Shown here one piece after another: positions 15,538 to 24,885 of a DNA stretch of 64,000 nucleotides; the first letter of the stretch is position 1; each line of letters begins with the position of its first letter. Source of the stretch: CBDCUQ01 sp965222835 (GTDB lineage: Bacteria > Pseudomonadota > Alphaproteobacteria > Rhizobiales > Hyphomicrobiaceae). The notes under the pieces were generated by a model, which saw only the letters and a list, made by a program, of their open reading frames with translations, ran no database searches and was not told the DNA's origin. The position numbers and the translations under genes were made by a program. The stretch lies in the NCBI GenBank assembly GCA_965222835.1, contig CBDCUQ010000003.1, positions 868,001 through 932,000 on the forward strand. The letters are read 5' to 3'.

Positions 15538-16322
15538 GGGGCCCTCATGAGTGACTTGCCGTCTTGCGGCTTGGCATCGGGCGGGCACAGGTAGAGGGGT
15601 GATAGCGGCAGGCGGACCTTTGGATCGGAGTTGATCCCCAAAAGTGATGACGCGTTGGGTTGCAGATCAAGGAGGCGTGGAGCTAGTTCCCGGCCGGTCC
15701 TGCTTGCTGCCTCACAGAAGTGTTCGGCGCCTGAACCGGCAATCAAGGTTTCGTTTACACGGAGATGGTCGACAGCCGCGCCGGGCGTCAGTAACAAGGG
15801 GGGTGTCAATGGCACGTGATGCTTGTTGCCGAACAGCTGAAAGTAGATTTGTCCGCGGCCGGCATTGACAGCAATAGCGACGTCCTTTTTTGCATATATG
15901 TCGTGTGCGCCATCTGGCGTCCATCCATATTTCGTGCCCCGCATCGCAACGCAGATCTCATTGAAGAACGTTGCCGAGGCTTGTCTTTCCAAGACCATCA
16001 AGCTGCTAAATCCAAATGCTTCGATGTTGAGCGACAGAGCCAGCGCTCTTGCAGCGGCGACGCCAATCCGCATGCCTGTGAAGGTGCCAGGGCCGGTCGT
16101 TACGTGAATGCGATCAATGTTCTCGAATCCAAGAGGAGAATCGGCGATGACCTCGTCGATCATCGGCACCAATCGTTCGGCATGCCCTCTTTGCATGCGC
16201 TCGTAGCGGTATGCTCCCCCAAGGACATGGGTCATCTTTCCTGGGCCCGGCTCGATATGGCTCGGCCATCTCATAGCCACGGAGCAGGCACCAAAGCACG
16301 TATCAAAGGCGAGGATATTCAT
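15534..16322 (-). CDS. tsaB: tRNA threonylcarbamoyladenosine biosynthesis protein TsaB
   Basis: From the ATG at 16322 the frame gives 262 residues starting MNILAFDTCFGACSVA, the N-terminal beta-hairpin of the YeaZ/TsaB actin-like ATPase fold. VTTGPGTFTGMRIGVAAARA is the family motif in the middle. TsaB partners with TsaD, TsaE and TsaC in making t6A37 of ANN-decoding tRNAs. The sequence has an insertion of about 40 residues (AMRGTKYGWTPDGAHDIYAK region) and is somewhat longer than E. coli TsaB. The gene is coupled to rimI. Confidence 0.85.
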   Translation of the reverse strand: MNILAFDTCFGACSVAMRWPSHIEPGPGKMTHVLGGAYRYERMQRGHAERLVPMIDEVIADSPLGFENIDRIHVTTGPGTFTGMRIGVAAARALALSLNIEAFGFSSLMVLERQASATFFNEICVAMRGTKYGWTPDGAHDIYAKKDVAIAVNAGRGQIYFQLFGNKHHVPLTPPLLLTPGAAVDHLRVNETLIAGSGAEHFCEAASRTGRELAPRLLDLQPNASSLLGINSDPKVRLPLSPLYLCPPDAKPQDGKSLMRAP

Positions 16323-16394
16323 GCCGCAAACTTGTATGACCCCAATGGCCATAAGCTTGCGCCCATAATTAGTGCGACGTCAATAAGCTGCGCC

Positions 16395-16985
16395 CTATTC
16401 GAGGCGCGTGATTTCGGAAAAGCTCATTCTAGGCGAACGCTGCATGACGCCAGACGGGTCGCCGTAGCCGAGGTTGCAAAGGAAATTCGACTTGATTTCA
16501 GTGCCCTGGAAGAACGTGGCGTCGACACCTGCATTGTCAAAACCTGACATCGGTCCACAATCGAGGCCAAGCGCGCGCGCGGCCAGCATCAGATATGCGC
16601 CTTGGAGTGTGCCGTTTCGAAATGCTGTTACGGCAATTTTTTCCGGTTTGCCTGCAAACCAGGAGCGCGCATCGGTGTGGGGGAACAGCTTCGGCAGATG
16701 CTCATAGAAGGCAAGGTCGTGTCCGATAATCGCGGTTACGGGTGCGGACATTGTTTTTTCGGCGTTGCCTTCAGAGAGATGCGGTTTGAGACGGGCTTTC
16801 GCCTCTTTTGATTTCACGAAAACGATCCGCGCGGGAGAACAATTGGCACTGGTAGGAGCCATCTTCATGGTGTCGATGAGCTCTTCGAGGAGACTGTCCG
16901 GCACGTCTCGTGCCTGCCACTTGTTGTGCGACCGGGCCTCCAGGAACAGCTGGCGCAAGGCGGTGTCGTCGAGGCGATCGGGCAT
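16395..16985 (-). CDS. RutE/HadB-type nitroreductase (malonic semialdehyde reductase family)
   Basis: The 196-residue protein has the flavin-dependent nitroreductase fold. [40 protein letters not shown] and [18 protein letters not shown] are the residues typical of RutE/RutE-like proteins, and ...[10 protein letters not shown] near the end is conserved. In E. coli RutE reduces malonic semialdehyde in pyrimidine breakdown. No other rut genes are near, so the substrate here is uncertain. It lies between tsaB and nfuA on the same strand. Confidence 0.75.
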   Translation of the reverse strand: MPDRLDDTALRQLFLEARSHNKWQARDVPDSLLEELIDTMKMAPTSANCSPARIVFVKSKEAKARLKPHLSEGNAEKTMSAPVTAIIGHDLAFYEHLPKLFPHTDARSWFAGKPEKIAVTAFRNGTLQGAYLMLAARALGLDCGPMSGFDNAGVDATFFQGTEIKSNFLCNLGYGDPSGVMQRSPRMSFSEITRLE

Positions 16986-17051
16986 GGAACGTCTCCATTG
17001 CGCACGCTTCGCCAGCAGGCTTTGCGCGCGATCATGTTGGACCGGTTGTGC

Positions 17052-17606
17052 CTAAACCGCCTGCACTTCCTGCACTTCGGGGCAGAAATGGCGCAGCAGG
17101 TTCTCGATGCCGTGACGCAGCGTTGCCGTCGAGCTGGGGCAGCCCGAGCAGGCTCCGCGCATCTGGAGATAGACGACTCCATCCCGGAATCCCGAAAACG
17201 TAATGTCACCCCCGTCTTGCGCAACAGCAGGGCGTACGCGCGTTTCGAGCAGTTCCTTGATGGTGGCGACGACCTCCTCGTCCTTGGGATCGTAGTTTAC
17301 GCCTTCGGCGTCGTTCGCCGTTCCTGACTCAGCAGTCTCTGCGCCCGACATGTAATGCTCCATGATCGCACCGAGGATCATGGGCTTGAGGTGGGGCCAC
17401 TCGGCTTCGCCCTTGGTGACCGAGATAAAATCCGAACCTAGAAACACGCCCTCGACGCCGTCGATGCCAAACAGGCGCTGCGCCAGCGGGGAATCTTCTG
17501 CCTCGTTCAGCGAGCGGTAGTCCGCGGTGCCACTGCCCAACACCTCGCGGCCGGGAATAAACTTCAGCGTCGCGGGATTGGGCGTCGCTTCGGTCTGAAT
17601 GAACAT
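17052..17606 (-). CDS. nfuA: NifU-family Fe-S scaffold protein (NfuA-like)
   Basis: The ATG at 17606 gives 184 residues. The N-terminal Nfu domain (MFIQTEATPNPATLKFIPG, then GVEGVFLGSDFISVTK) is followed by a variable linker. The C-terminal NifU domain has RPAVAQDGGDITFSGF and the cluster-binding motif MRGACSGCPSSTATLRHGIE (CxxC). Two NfuA monomers share one 4Fe-4S cluster and pass it to target proteins. This two-domain layout is the form common in alphaproteobacteria and mitochondria. Confidence 0.92.
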   Translation of the reverse strand: MFIQTEATPNPATLKFIPGREVLGSGTADYRSLNEAEDSPLAQRLFGIDGVEGVFLGSDFISVTKGEAEWPHLKPMILGAIMEHYMSGAETAESGTANDAEGVNYDPKDEEVVATIKELLETRVRPAVAQDGGDITFSGFRDGVVYLQMRGACSGCPSSTATLRHGIENLLRHFCPEVQEVQAV

Positions 17607-17729
17607 GGCTTTACGGGCCTCCACGATCTGACTTTAGAATTGTTCTAGAGATAGGCGCTTGGGCCTCGAATGTCGATAGCCGGCGTCGGATTTTCAACGG
17701 GTGCGGGCCTTTAGGCGGCCCCGTCCGGC

Positions 17730-18239
17730 TCAGGCAAGCCCGCGGATGTCCTCGAGGCTGAGGTTGCCCGGCACCACCGTGATGGGAATTGGGAAGGTCC
17801 CGGCCGCCTTGCCGACGGCCAACGCCGAGACCAGCGGCCCCGGTCCTTTGACATCGATGGATGCCCCGAGCACCAGGATGGCGATGTCCTCGTCTGCTTC
17901 AATCGCCTGAAGGAGCTGCTCGGATTTCGTGCCTTCGAGGATCAACTCCTCGCAGTTCACGTCCTCAAACCCGGACGAATTGAGCTTACGCCTGAAGAGG
18001 CGAAACAGCGCCTTGGCCTTGCTCGTTTCTTCTTCAACCTGCACTTGGCGTACGCCTGCCCAGTGCTGGAAGTCCTGAGGCTCGATGACATACAGCATAA
18101 CGAGTGTGCCCGACGAATGGGCTATGCGGGCTGCCGCATAGTAGAGCGCACTTTCCACTTCCTCGCTCTCATCGACGATAAGCAGGAACTTACGGGCGTG
18201 GCCCGCTTCGAACGAGCGGCGTTTGCGAATCTCACTCAT
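17730..18239 (-). CDS. Universal stress protein family protein
   Basis: From the ATG at 18239 (MSEIRKRRSFEAGHARKFLL) there are 169 residues. VDESEEVESALYYAAARIAH, SGTLVMLYVIEPQ and the C-terminal ILVLGAS and PIPITVVPGNLS follow the Usp alpha/beta fold. The classical ATP-binding loop G-2x-G-9x-G(S/T) is not complete, so nucleotide binding is doubtful. A longer start at 18311 exists but adds a poorly conserved 24-residue leader. The gene lies between trpS and nfuA, a common order in Hyphomicrobiales. Confidence 0.8.
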   Translation of the reverse strand: MSEIRKRRSFEAGHARKFLLIVDESEEVESALYYAAARIAHSSGTLVMLYVIEPQDFQHWAGVRQVQVEEETSKAKALFRLFRRKLNSSGFEDVNCEELILEGTKSEQLLQAIEADEDIAILVLGASIDVKGPGPLVSALAVGKAAGTFPIPITVVPGNLSLEDIRGLA

Positions 18240-18339
18240 GGGCGCGGATGGTGCCACGGGCCCGTAACGAAAGAAAGATGGCTCGCGAAAGCCATCTCGC
18301 ACTGCACGCATCCGCGCATTGTCCCATTAAGAGACACTG

Positions 18340-19377
18340 TCACCGCCGAATTAGCCCAACGATGTCTTTTACTTCGTCCATGATGGGGGTTGCGATGGTG
18401 CGGGCGCGATCGGCGCCGTCGGCGAGGATCTTGTCGATATGCTCAGGATCATCCATGAGGCGTTTGACGTCGCCACCGATGCGTCCCAGCGTTTCGGTGG
18501 CGACTTCCGCCAATGCCTTTTTGAATGTCGAGAACTGCTGTCCGCCATATTCCGCGAGCACGTCTTCGGCTGACCTTCCGGACAGCGCGGCAAAGATGCC
18601 GACGAGATTTTCCGCTTCCGGCCTGCCTTTAAATCCCTTGGTCTCAGATGGAATGGGTTCCGGGTCGGTTCTCGCCTTCTGAATCTTTTTGGCAATGACG
18701 TCGGCATCGTCGGTAAGGTTGATGCGCGACAACTCGGACGGATCGGACTTCGACATTTTCTTGGTGCCGTCGCGTAAGCTCATAACGCGCGTTGCCGGTC
18801 CGGTGATGACCGGTTCCGGCTGGGGGAAGAAGATGCCGTCTGCATAACCCTTTGCGGTGATTTGGGGGGCAAAGTCGTTGTTAAACTTCTGTGCGATGTC
18901 GCGCGACAGCTCTAAGTGCTGTTTCTGGTCCTCACCAACGGGAACGTGCGTTGCGCGGTAGGCCAAAATGTCCGCGGCCATGAGATTGGGGTACGCGTAG
19001 AGTCCGACAGAGGCGTTTTCGCGATCCTTTCCGGCCTTCTCCTTGAACTGCGTCATGCGATTGAGCCAGCCAAGCCGGGCCACGCAGTTGAATACCCAAG
19101 CAAGCTCCGCGTGCTCCGGGACCTGGCTCTGGTTAAAGAGGATGCTCTTTTTTGGATTGAGCCCAGCCGCAATATACGCGGCCGTCACCCGGCGGATCGA
19201 CGTGCGCAGCTCGTCCGGGTCCTGCCACACGGTGATGGCGTGCAGATCGACGACACAATAGATGCACTCGTGCGTCTCCTGCATCTTGATCCAATTGATC
19301 ATCGCCCCGAGGTAATTCCCAAGGTGTAGGCTGCCCGTGGGCTGCATGCCGGAGAAGACGCGTTCTTTGAATTTCAT
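18340..19377 (-). CDS. trpS: Tryptophanyl-tRNA synthetase
   Basis: The ATG at 19377 gives 345 residues beginning [20 protein letters not shown]. The class I signature HLGN (HIGH equivalent) is near residue 18 and KMSKSDPSE near residue 200. [18 protein letters not shown] and [20 protein letters not shown] match the tryptophan and ATP pockets of TrpRS. The upstream 53 in-frame codons have no family similarity. The enzyme charges tRNA-Trp in the cytosol. Confidence 0.95.
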   Translation of the reverse strand: MKFKERVFSGMQPTGSLHLGNYLGAMINWIKMQETHECIYCVVDLHAITVWQDPDELRTSIRRVTAAYIAAGLNPKKSILFNQSQVPEHAELAWVFNCVARLGWLNRMTQFKEKAGKDRENASVGLYAYPNLMAADILAYRATHVPVGEDQKQHLELSRDIAQKFNNDFAPQITAKGYADGIFFPQPEPVITGPATRVMSLRDGTKKMSKSDPSELSRINLTDDADVIAKKIQKARTDPEPIPSETKGFKGRPEAENLVGIFAALSGRSAEDVLAEYGGQQFSTFKKALAEVATETLGRIGGDVKRLMDDPEHIDKILADGADRARTIATPIMDEVKDIVGLIRR

Positions 19378-19465
19378 GCTCTCATGTTCCCCCGTTTCGG
19401 CGCGGGTTATGGCGTGGCGGGCAGACCGGCGCAAGGGGCGAAGGCACGCCTCAACGCGATTAGGC

Positions 19466-21043
19466 CTAAGTGCGGCGTAAAAAGCGGACCAATTGCTCCC
19501 TGGAAAGCACGCCGGTGAGCATCGCCACCAATCCAAAGGTCAGCAATCCCGCCAAGATCAGGCCGGCGAGCCCCACAATCTGGAGGGCGAGCCCCATGCC
19601 ATCCTGGAACAGAGGACCGAGCGGGCGCATCAGCAGCATGAGGACAAGGCCCATCACGCCACTTGCCAACGCGATTAGCGGCAGATTGCGTATGAGGCGC
19701 GCGTCGGTCTCGAATTCGCCGTTGCGGGCCAGTGCGCGCCAGAGCATCACTGTGTTGACCCAGCCCGCGATGGAGGTTGCGAGTGCAATGCCGATGTGCG
19801 GGCTCCACCCCATCGCCTGGAACCCAAAGAAGAGCACGAGCGAGCCGACGACGTTGACCAGCATGTTGACGCCGGAAAAATACATGGGCGTCTTGGTGTC
19901 CTCGCGGGCGAAAAACGCCGGCTGGAAAACCTTGATCAGCACAAACGAGGGAAGGCCTACTGCAAAGGCGGTCAAGGCGGCGGCGGCTGCCGTGGTATCC
20001 CCGGCGTTGAAGGCGCCACGCTCGAAGAGAACTTGAATGATGGGCCTGGCGATGAGCGCCAGCGCGACAGCGGCCGGCAAGGTGAGGAGAAGCGCGAACT
20101 CGAGGCTGCGGTTCTGGCTTTCCATGGCGGCGGCCCGGTTGCCGGATCTCAAGTTGCGCGCCAGCTCGGGCAGCAGAACGACGCCGACGGCCACGCCGAC
20201 AATGCCGAGGGGAAGCTGATAAAGGCGATCCGCATAATAGAGCCAAGAGACTGCACCGGCCTGCAACGAAGCGATAATGGTTCCGACAACGATGTTGATT
20301 TGGGTGATGCCTCCGGCAAGCAGTCCGGGAATTCCGAGCGTGACGAGGCGCTTCATGTCGGCTGACCAGCTGGGCCAGCCTAGTCTGAGCTTCATGCCTG
20401 CACGCTCAAGCGCAATCCACACGGCTGCCAGTTGGACGATGCCGGCAAGACATACGCCCCACGCCAGCACATAGCCGGCTTCAGGACGGCGGCTGAACCC
20501 CATCCAAATGGCAAGGGTGATCGCACCAATCAGAACGACGTTGAGGAGGATTGGCGATGCTGCGGCCGCCCAGTAGCGGTGCAGTGAATTCAGAACGCCC
20601 GAGAGAAGTGCGACAAGTGACAGACAAAGCAGATACGGAAACGCAATCTGAGTGAGTGCGACGGAAAGATTGTACTTGGTTGGATTTTCCAGAAATCCCG
20701 GTGCCAAGACCGCCATCAGCCACGGCATCGCCAGCATGGCGACGGTGGAAAAGAGCAAGAGCACGGCAAATAGGCCCGAAAGAGCTTCCCGCGCGAAGCT
20801 CCGGGCCTCGTCCTCGCCTTCACCTTCCAACCGCTTTGCGAAGAGGGGGACAAAGGCCGCGTTGAACGCGCCTTCTCCGAACAGGCGCCGGAAAAGATTG
20901 GGAAAACGGAAGGCGACGAAAAAGGCGTCGGCGACGGCGCCCGACCCCAATGCGGCCGCAATCAGAATATCGCGGATGAAGCCAAGTACGCGGCTCACCA
21001 TGGTGAGCCCGCCAACTGTTACGAATGAGCGATAGAGTTTCAT
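19466..21043 (-). CDS. murJ: Lipid II flippase MurJ
   Basis: The 525-residue product has 14 predicted helices. The start [20 protein letters not shown] with [15 protein letters not shown] and [20 protein letters not shown] is the MurJ/MviN signature. [14 protein letters not shown] and the arginine-bearing inner helices that hold lipid II pyrophosphate follow. It moves the peptidoglycan precursor lipid II across the inner membrane. The order murJ-trpS-usp-nfuA on one strand suggests joint transcription. Confidence 0.95.
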   Translation of the reverse strand: MKLYRSFVTVGGLTMVSRVLGFIRDILIAAALGSGAVADAFFVAFRFPNLFRRLFGEGAFNAAFVPLFAKRLEGEGEDEARSFAREALSGLFAVLLLFSTVAMLAMPWLMAVLAPGFLENPTKYNLSVALTQIAFPYLLCLSLVALLSGVLNSLHRYWAAAASPILLNVVLIGAITLAIWMGFSRRPEAGYVLAWGVCLAGIVQLAAVWIALERAGMKLRLGWPSWSADMKRLVTLGIPGLLAGGITQINIVVGTIIASLQAGAVSWLYYADRLYQLPLGIVGVAVGVVLLPELARNLRSGNRAAAMESQNRSLEFALLLTLPAAVALALIARPIIQVLFERGAFNAGDTTAAAAALTAFAVGLPSFVLIKVFQPAFFAREDTKTPMYFSGVNMLVNVVGSLVLFFGFQAMGWSPHIGIALATSIAGWVNTVMLWRALARNGEFETDARLIRNLPLIALASGVMGLVLMLLMRPLGPLFQDGMGLALQIVGLAGLILAGLLTFGLVAMLTGVLSREQLVRFLRRT

Positions 21044-21202
21044 GCGGGCAGATGCCTATCTGAGCCGACAATTCTTCGCAAGGCGGATAATCTGGCATGG
21101 ACTTCGGCGGTACCAGGGCTATTCTCCGGCTCGCTCGACGGGCGCCGAGGACAATGGCCGCGCGCTAGGCCGGCAATCAAGACACGGTCAGGGGGACCTG
21201 CG

Positions 21203-21859
21203 ATGTTTCCGATTGGAGATGACAATAGCAAACGGCGGATAATTCCCGTTGTCACATTCGTTCTCATCGCCATCAATGCCGTGGTGTTTTATCTCGAGCT
21301 TCAGCGGGGGAACGACTTTATTATGGAATGGGCCTTTATTCCTGCCCAATTCACACAGGACCCCGCCGGCAGAGCCGTGACCGTCCTTTCTGCCATGTTC
21401 ATGCATGGGGGCTGGATGCACATCCTCGGCAACATGCTTTACCTGTGGATCTTTGGCGATAACGTTGAAGATCGCTTCGGGCATGTCCGGTTTCTGCTGT
21501 TCTACCTTCTGGCAGGTATCGGCGCGACGTTTGCACAATATTATGTGAACCCACAGTCCGTTGTGCCGAATGTGGGCGCTTCGGGCGCCATCGCCGGTGT
21601 GCTTGGCGCCTATATCCTAATGTTTCCCCAATCCAAAGTGCGCGTCCTGTTGGGGCGCTCCATTGTCGCCATGCCGGCTTTTATCGTTCTTGGGCTGTGG
21701 ATCGCGCTTCAGGTCTTTTCCGGTGCCGGCTCATTTATGGAAACGACGCAAAGCGACAAGGGCGGGGTTGCCTATATGGCGCACATCGGTGGATTTGTAG
21801 CCGGGTTCGCTATGGCCCTTCTTTTCCGCGGATTTGCGCGACGGGATCGCATCGCTTGA
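21203..21859 (+). CDS. Rhomboid-family intramembrane serine protease
   Basis: The 218-residue product has six helices. The first (IPVVTFVLIAINAVVFYLEL) is followed by MFMHGGWMHILGNMLYLWIF, with the conserved H and N. The catalytic serine is in VGASGAIAGVLGAY (near residue 130) and the catalytic histidine in YMAHIGGFVAGFAMA (near residue 193). A complete Ser-His dyad points to an active protease that cuts membrane proteins inside the inner membrane. The substrate is unknown. It is divergent from murJ and convergent with glnD. Confidence 0.9.
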   Translation: MFPIGDDNSKRRIIPVVTFVLIAINAVVFYLELQRGNDFIMEWAFIPAQFTQDPAGRAVTVLSAMFMHGGWMHILGNMLYLWIFGDNVEDRFGHVRFLLFYLLAGIGATFAQYYVNPQSVVPNVGASGAIAGVLGAYILMFPQSKVRVLLGRSIVAMPAFIVLGLWIALQVFSGAGSFMETTQSDKGGVAYMAHIGGFVAGFAMALLFRGFARRDRIA

Positions 21860-21955
21860 GTTCGGTTGTGCAAGGCAAACGGGCCGGAAGCAGCGCGCCT
21901 CGCTTCAATTTCTCGTGGTGGCGAAACTTCGTGGCCCCGCTTATTGTGTCTTCGG

Positions 21956-24727
21956 TTACGCATCAGCCCCCTCACTGGCGCCTTCCAGCGCCGCCGTCAG
22001 GCGTTCGATGATCGTCTTTTGCCGGGCTTCATTTTCGATTTTCTTGCCCGTCAAATCTGTGACGTAGAACACGTCGACAACCTTCTCACCGAACGTGGTG
22101 ATGTGCGCAGATCCGATATCGAGTGAAAGATCGGAGAGTGTGCTGGTGAGATCATAGAGTAAGCCGGTCCGGTCAAGACCCGATATCTCGATGACCGTGA
22201 AGCTGTCGGATAATACATTCGAAATAATCACTTCTGGCTCAACGGTGAACGCATCGATCCTGGCTGGAGGTTTCTTGGCGTTCTCAAGAAGCTTGGCAAC
22301 ATAGGTTTTGCCTCTGAGAAGCTTTTCGATGGTCTGGCCAATGCGTGTGGCCCGCCGCTTTTCATCTTCGTCCTGCTCGAATTCGCGCTGCAAGAGGAAC
22401 GTATCAAGCGCGAAGCCGTCACGCGTGGTCGTGATGTGAGCACCCACGATGTTGGCGTTGTTGGCCGCACAGGCTCCGGCGAAGTTCGCAAGGAGATGAG
22501 CGTGATTGGGAGCGAAGAGGGTGAGCTCCGTGATGGCTGTGAAGGCATCGGTTGTGTGGTCAAACGTAAATGATTTGCGATTCTGTTGCGCTTTTCGCAG
22601 AAGCGAGGCGTGATATGTCTGCTTCTCCACGTCTGTGCGCAACCAATAGTCCGGATAATGCCGGAATATGAACGCCTCGACCTCAACCGTCGGCCAGTCC
22701 TTGAGTGCAGCTCGTAAAGCCTCTTTGGCATTCTCGAGCAAGCGTCTGCGCGGCGTTTTTGTATGCCCGCCGGAGAGCAAGGGTTCGGTCTCCGCGTAAA
22801 GCGTGCGCAAGAGCTGACCCTTCCACCCGTTCCACACGCCGGGCCCTACGGCGCGGATATCGGCGACGGTGAGAAGCAGCAATAACTTGAGCCGCTCGGG
22901 GCTCTGCACAATCTTTGCGAAATCCTGCGCCGTCTTGGGGTCGGAGATGTCACGGCTCTGCGCAATGTTGCTCATCGTTAGGTGTTCCTCGATGAGCCAA
23001 ACGACCGTCTTGGTTTCCGCAGAACTGAGCCCCAGACGCGGACACAACTCCTTGGCAATTTCCGCACCGACAATGGAATGATCCTCTGTCCGACCCTTGC
23101 CAATGTCGTGGAGGAAGGCCGCAACATAAAGCGCGCGGCGGTTGCGGATTGTCTTGACGACTTCCGTCGAAAGCGGGAGCTCGTCGGAAGCTTCGCCACG
23201 TTCGATACGTGTCAGCATGCCCACCGTACGAATGAGATGCTCGTCCACCGTGTAATGGTGGTACATATTGAACTGCATCATAGCGACGACATGCCCGAAT
23301 TCGGGAATAAACCGGCCGAGCACGCCGGCTTCGTTCATGCGCCTTAATGTGGCTTCGGGACTGGTTTCACCTGTCAAAAGCTCAAGGAAAATCCGGTTGG
23401 CTTCGGGATTCTTGCGAAAGCCGTCATCGATCAGGCGCAGGGATTGGCGCAACAAGCGTGTCGCGTCAGGATGAAGGAAAACGTCGGCATTCTCTGCTCT
23501 TGCAAAGAGGCGAATGAGGTTGACCGGATCGCGCCTAAAGGCTTGGCGATCGGAGACGTTAATGCGTCCGTTCTCGATACGAAAATCGGTTTTCTGACGG
23601 ACTTGGCGGCGGAATCTCCAGGACAGCGGGATCAGGAGCTGCGTGAGCCCGGGTCCTGTCTTCATCTGCTTCATTTCGAGCGCTGAACAGAGAATGGCGG
23701 TAAGGTCGCCGACATCCTTTGCGATGAGAAAGTAATGCTTCATGAAGCGCTCGACCGCGCGCAGTCCGCCCTTGTCCTTGTAACCGAGCTTTTCGGCAAT
23801 GACGGGCTGCAGATCGAAGGTGAGCTTTTCTTCTGCCCGCCCCGTTATGAAGTGCATGAAGCAACGCACCGTCCAAAGGAAGTTCTCGCACTTGTGGAAC
23901 GTTCGCGCTTCTGCTGCCGTAAAAACACCGCTCTCGACCGTCTCAGGTCCAACGATGTGGCCGAATAGGTATTTCGACAACCAATTTAGTGTGTGCAGGT
24001 CCCGCAACCCGCCCTTACCGTCCTTGACGTTGGGTTCCACTTTATAGCGGCTTTCGCCTGTCCGTTGGTGCCGATCGGACCTCTCGGTCATCTTGGCGTC
24101 GACGAATTTGCGTTCGTTGCCACGAACGACGTCGTCGAGAAACCGCCGTTCAAGTTTCGCAAAGAGGCCCTCGTCGCCGTAGATCAGCCATTTGTCGAGC
24201 AGCGCGGTTTGAATGGTTACATCGGAGTTGGCGAGTTTTACGCATTGATCGACGGTTCGCGTTGCGTGACCGACCTTAAAGCCGAGATCCCACAGGATAT
24301 AAAGTATGTACTCGGCAACACTTTCACCCCACGGTGTCTGCTTATAGGGCAGCAAGAACAAGAGATCGATGTCCGACCCGGGTGCCAGCATTTCGCGGCC
24401 ATAGCCACCGGTGGCGACGACGGCCATTTTTTCAGCTTCCGATGGGTTGGTTGCGCGATAGACGTGGGTTGTCGTGTAGTCGTAGATGAGCTTGATGAGC
24501 TCGTCCTGAAATCGGGCCAATCCCATGGCGCACCGGCGCCCGTTGCGGTCGTGCTCGAGGCCACGCTCGGCCTGGGTGCGTGCTTCACTGACCAATGCTT
24601 TGAGCCGCTCGAGCACTGCGGGCCGCGCGTCGGCCGCATCGCCGTGCGCGTTGAATATCCCCGTCAGCTCGACACGCAGGACCTGCGGATCGAAATAGGG
24701 CGCCGATTTCAGAGCCAGTTTATCCAT
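21956..24727 (-). CDS. glnD: [Protein-PII] uridylyltransferase/uridylyl-removing enzyme
   Basis: The 923-residue product carries the nucleotidyltransferase motif GGYGREMLAPGSDIDLLFLL near residue 110 and an HD domain (AAFLHDIGKGRTEDHSIVGA) near residue 540. Two C-terminal ACT domains begin at about 735 and 845 (FAPNHAHLLANFAGACAANN and IEISGLDRTGLLYDLTSTLS). GlnD senses glutamine through the ACT domains and adds or removes UMP on PII proteins, which then control nitrogen assimilation. The length is normal for the family. The next gene upstream on the same strand is mutS; a perfect 17-base palindrome (24820-24836) without a T-run lies between them. Confidence 0.95.
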   Translation of the reverse strand: MDKLALKSAPYFDPQVLRVELTGIFNAHGDAADARPAVLERLKALVSEARTQAERGLEHDRNGRRCAMGLARFQDELIKLIYDYTTTHVYRATNPSEAEKMAVVATGGYGREMLAPGSDIDLLFLLPYKQTPWGESVAEYILYILWDLGFKVGHATRTVDQCVKLANSDVTIQTALLDKWLIYGDEGLFAKLERRFLDDVVRGNERKFVDAKMTERSDRHQRTGESRYKVEPNVKDGKGGLRDLHTLNWLSKYLFGHIVGPETVESGVFTAAEARTFHKCENFLWTVRCFMHFITGRAEEKLTFDLQPVIAEKLGYKDKGGLRAVERFMKHYFLIAKDVGDLTAILCSALEMKQMKTGPGLTQLLIPLSWRFRRQVRQKTDFRIENGRINVSDRQAFRRDPVNLIRLFARAENADVFLHPDATRLLRQSLRLIDDGFRKNPEANRIFLELLTGETSPEATLRRMNEAGVLGRFIPEFGHVVAMMQFNMYHHYTVDEHLIRTVGMLTRIERGEASDELPLSTEVVKTIRNRRALYVAAFLHDIGKGRTEDHSIVGAEIAKELCPRLGLSSAETKTVVWLIEEHLTMSNIAQSRDISDPKTAQDFAKIVQSPERLKLLLLLTVADIRAVGPGVWNGWKGQLLRTLYAETEPLLSGGHTKTPRRRLLENAKEALRAALKDWPTVEVEAFIFRHYPDYWLRTDVEKQTYHASLLRKAQQNRKSFTFDHTTDAFTAITELTLFAPNHAHLLANFAGACAANNANIVGAHITTTRDGFALDTFLLQREFEQDEDEKRRATRIGQTIEKLLRGKTYVAKLLENAKKPPARIDAFTVEPEVIISNVLSDSFTVIEISGLDRTGLLYDLTSTLSDLSLDIGSAHITTFGEKVVDVFYVTDLTGKKIENEARQKTIIERLTAALEGASEGADA

Positions 24728-24885
24728 GCGGCTATCTTAGGGCCTTTCAGGCTTAGGTCGAACCGCCCATAACGGCGATGGATTAGGTGGTCCGACAGGG
24801 GAGCAGGCTGGCTAGATGGTCCCGGCTAAGCCGGGAAGAGTTTAGCCTATCCGGCCCATCCACTGTCATAGGCAAATTCGCACAA

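Noticed and set aside
19407..20246. 279-residue minus-strand frame
   Set aside because: It is another frame of murJ with arginine- and histidine-rich content and no domain.
24820..24836. Perfect 17-base palindrome between mutS and glnD
   Set aside because: The hairpin has no T-run on either strand and no matching sites nearby, so neither a terminator nor an operator can be argued.
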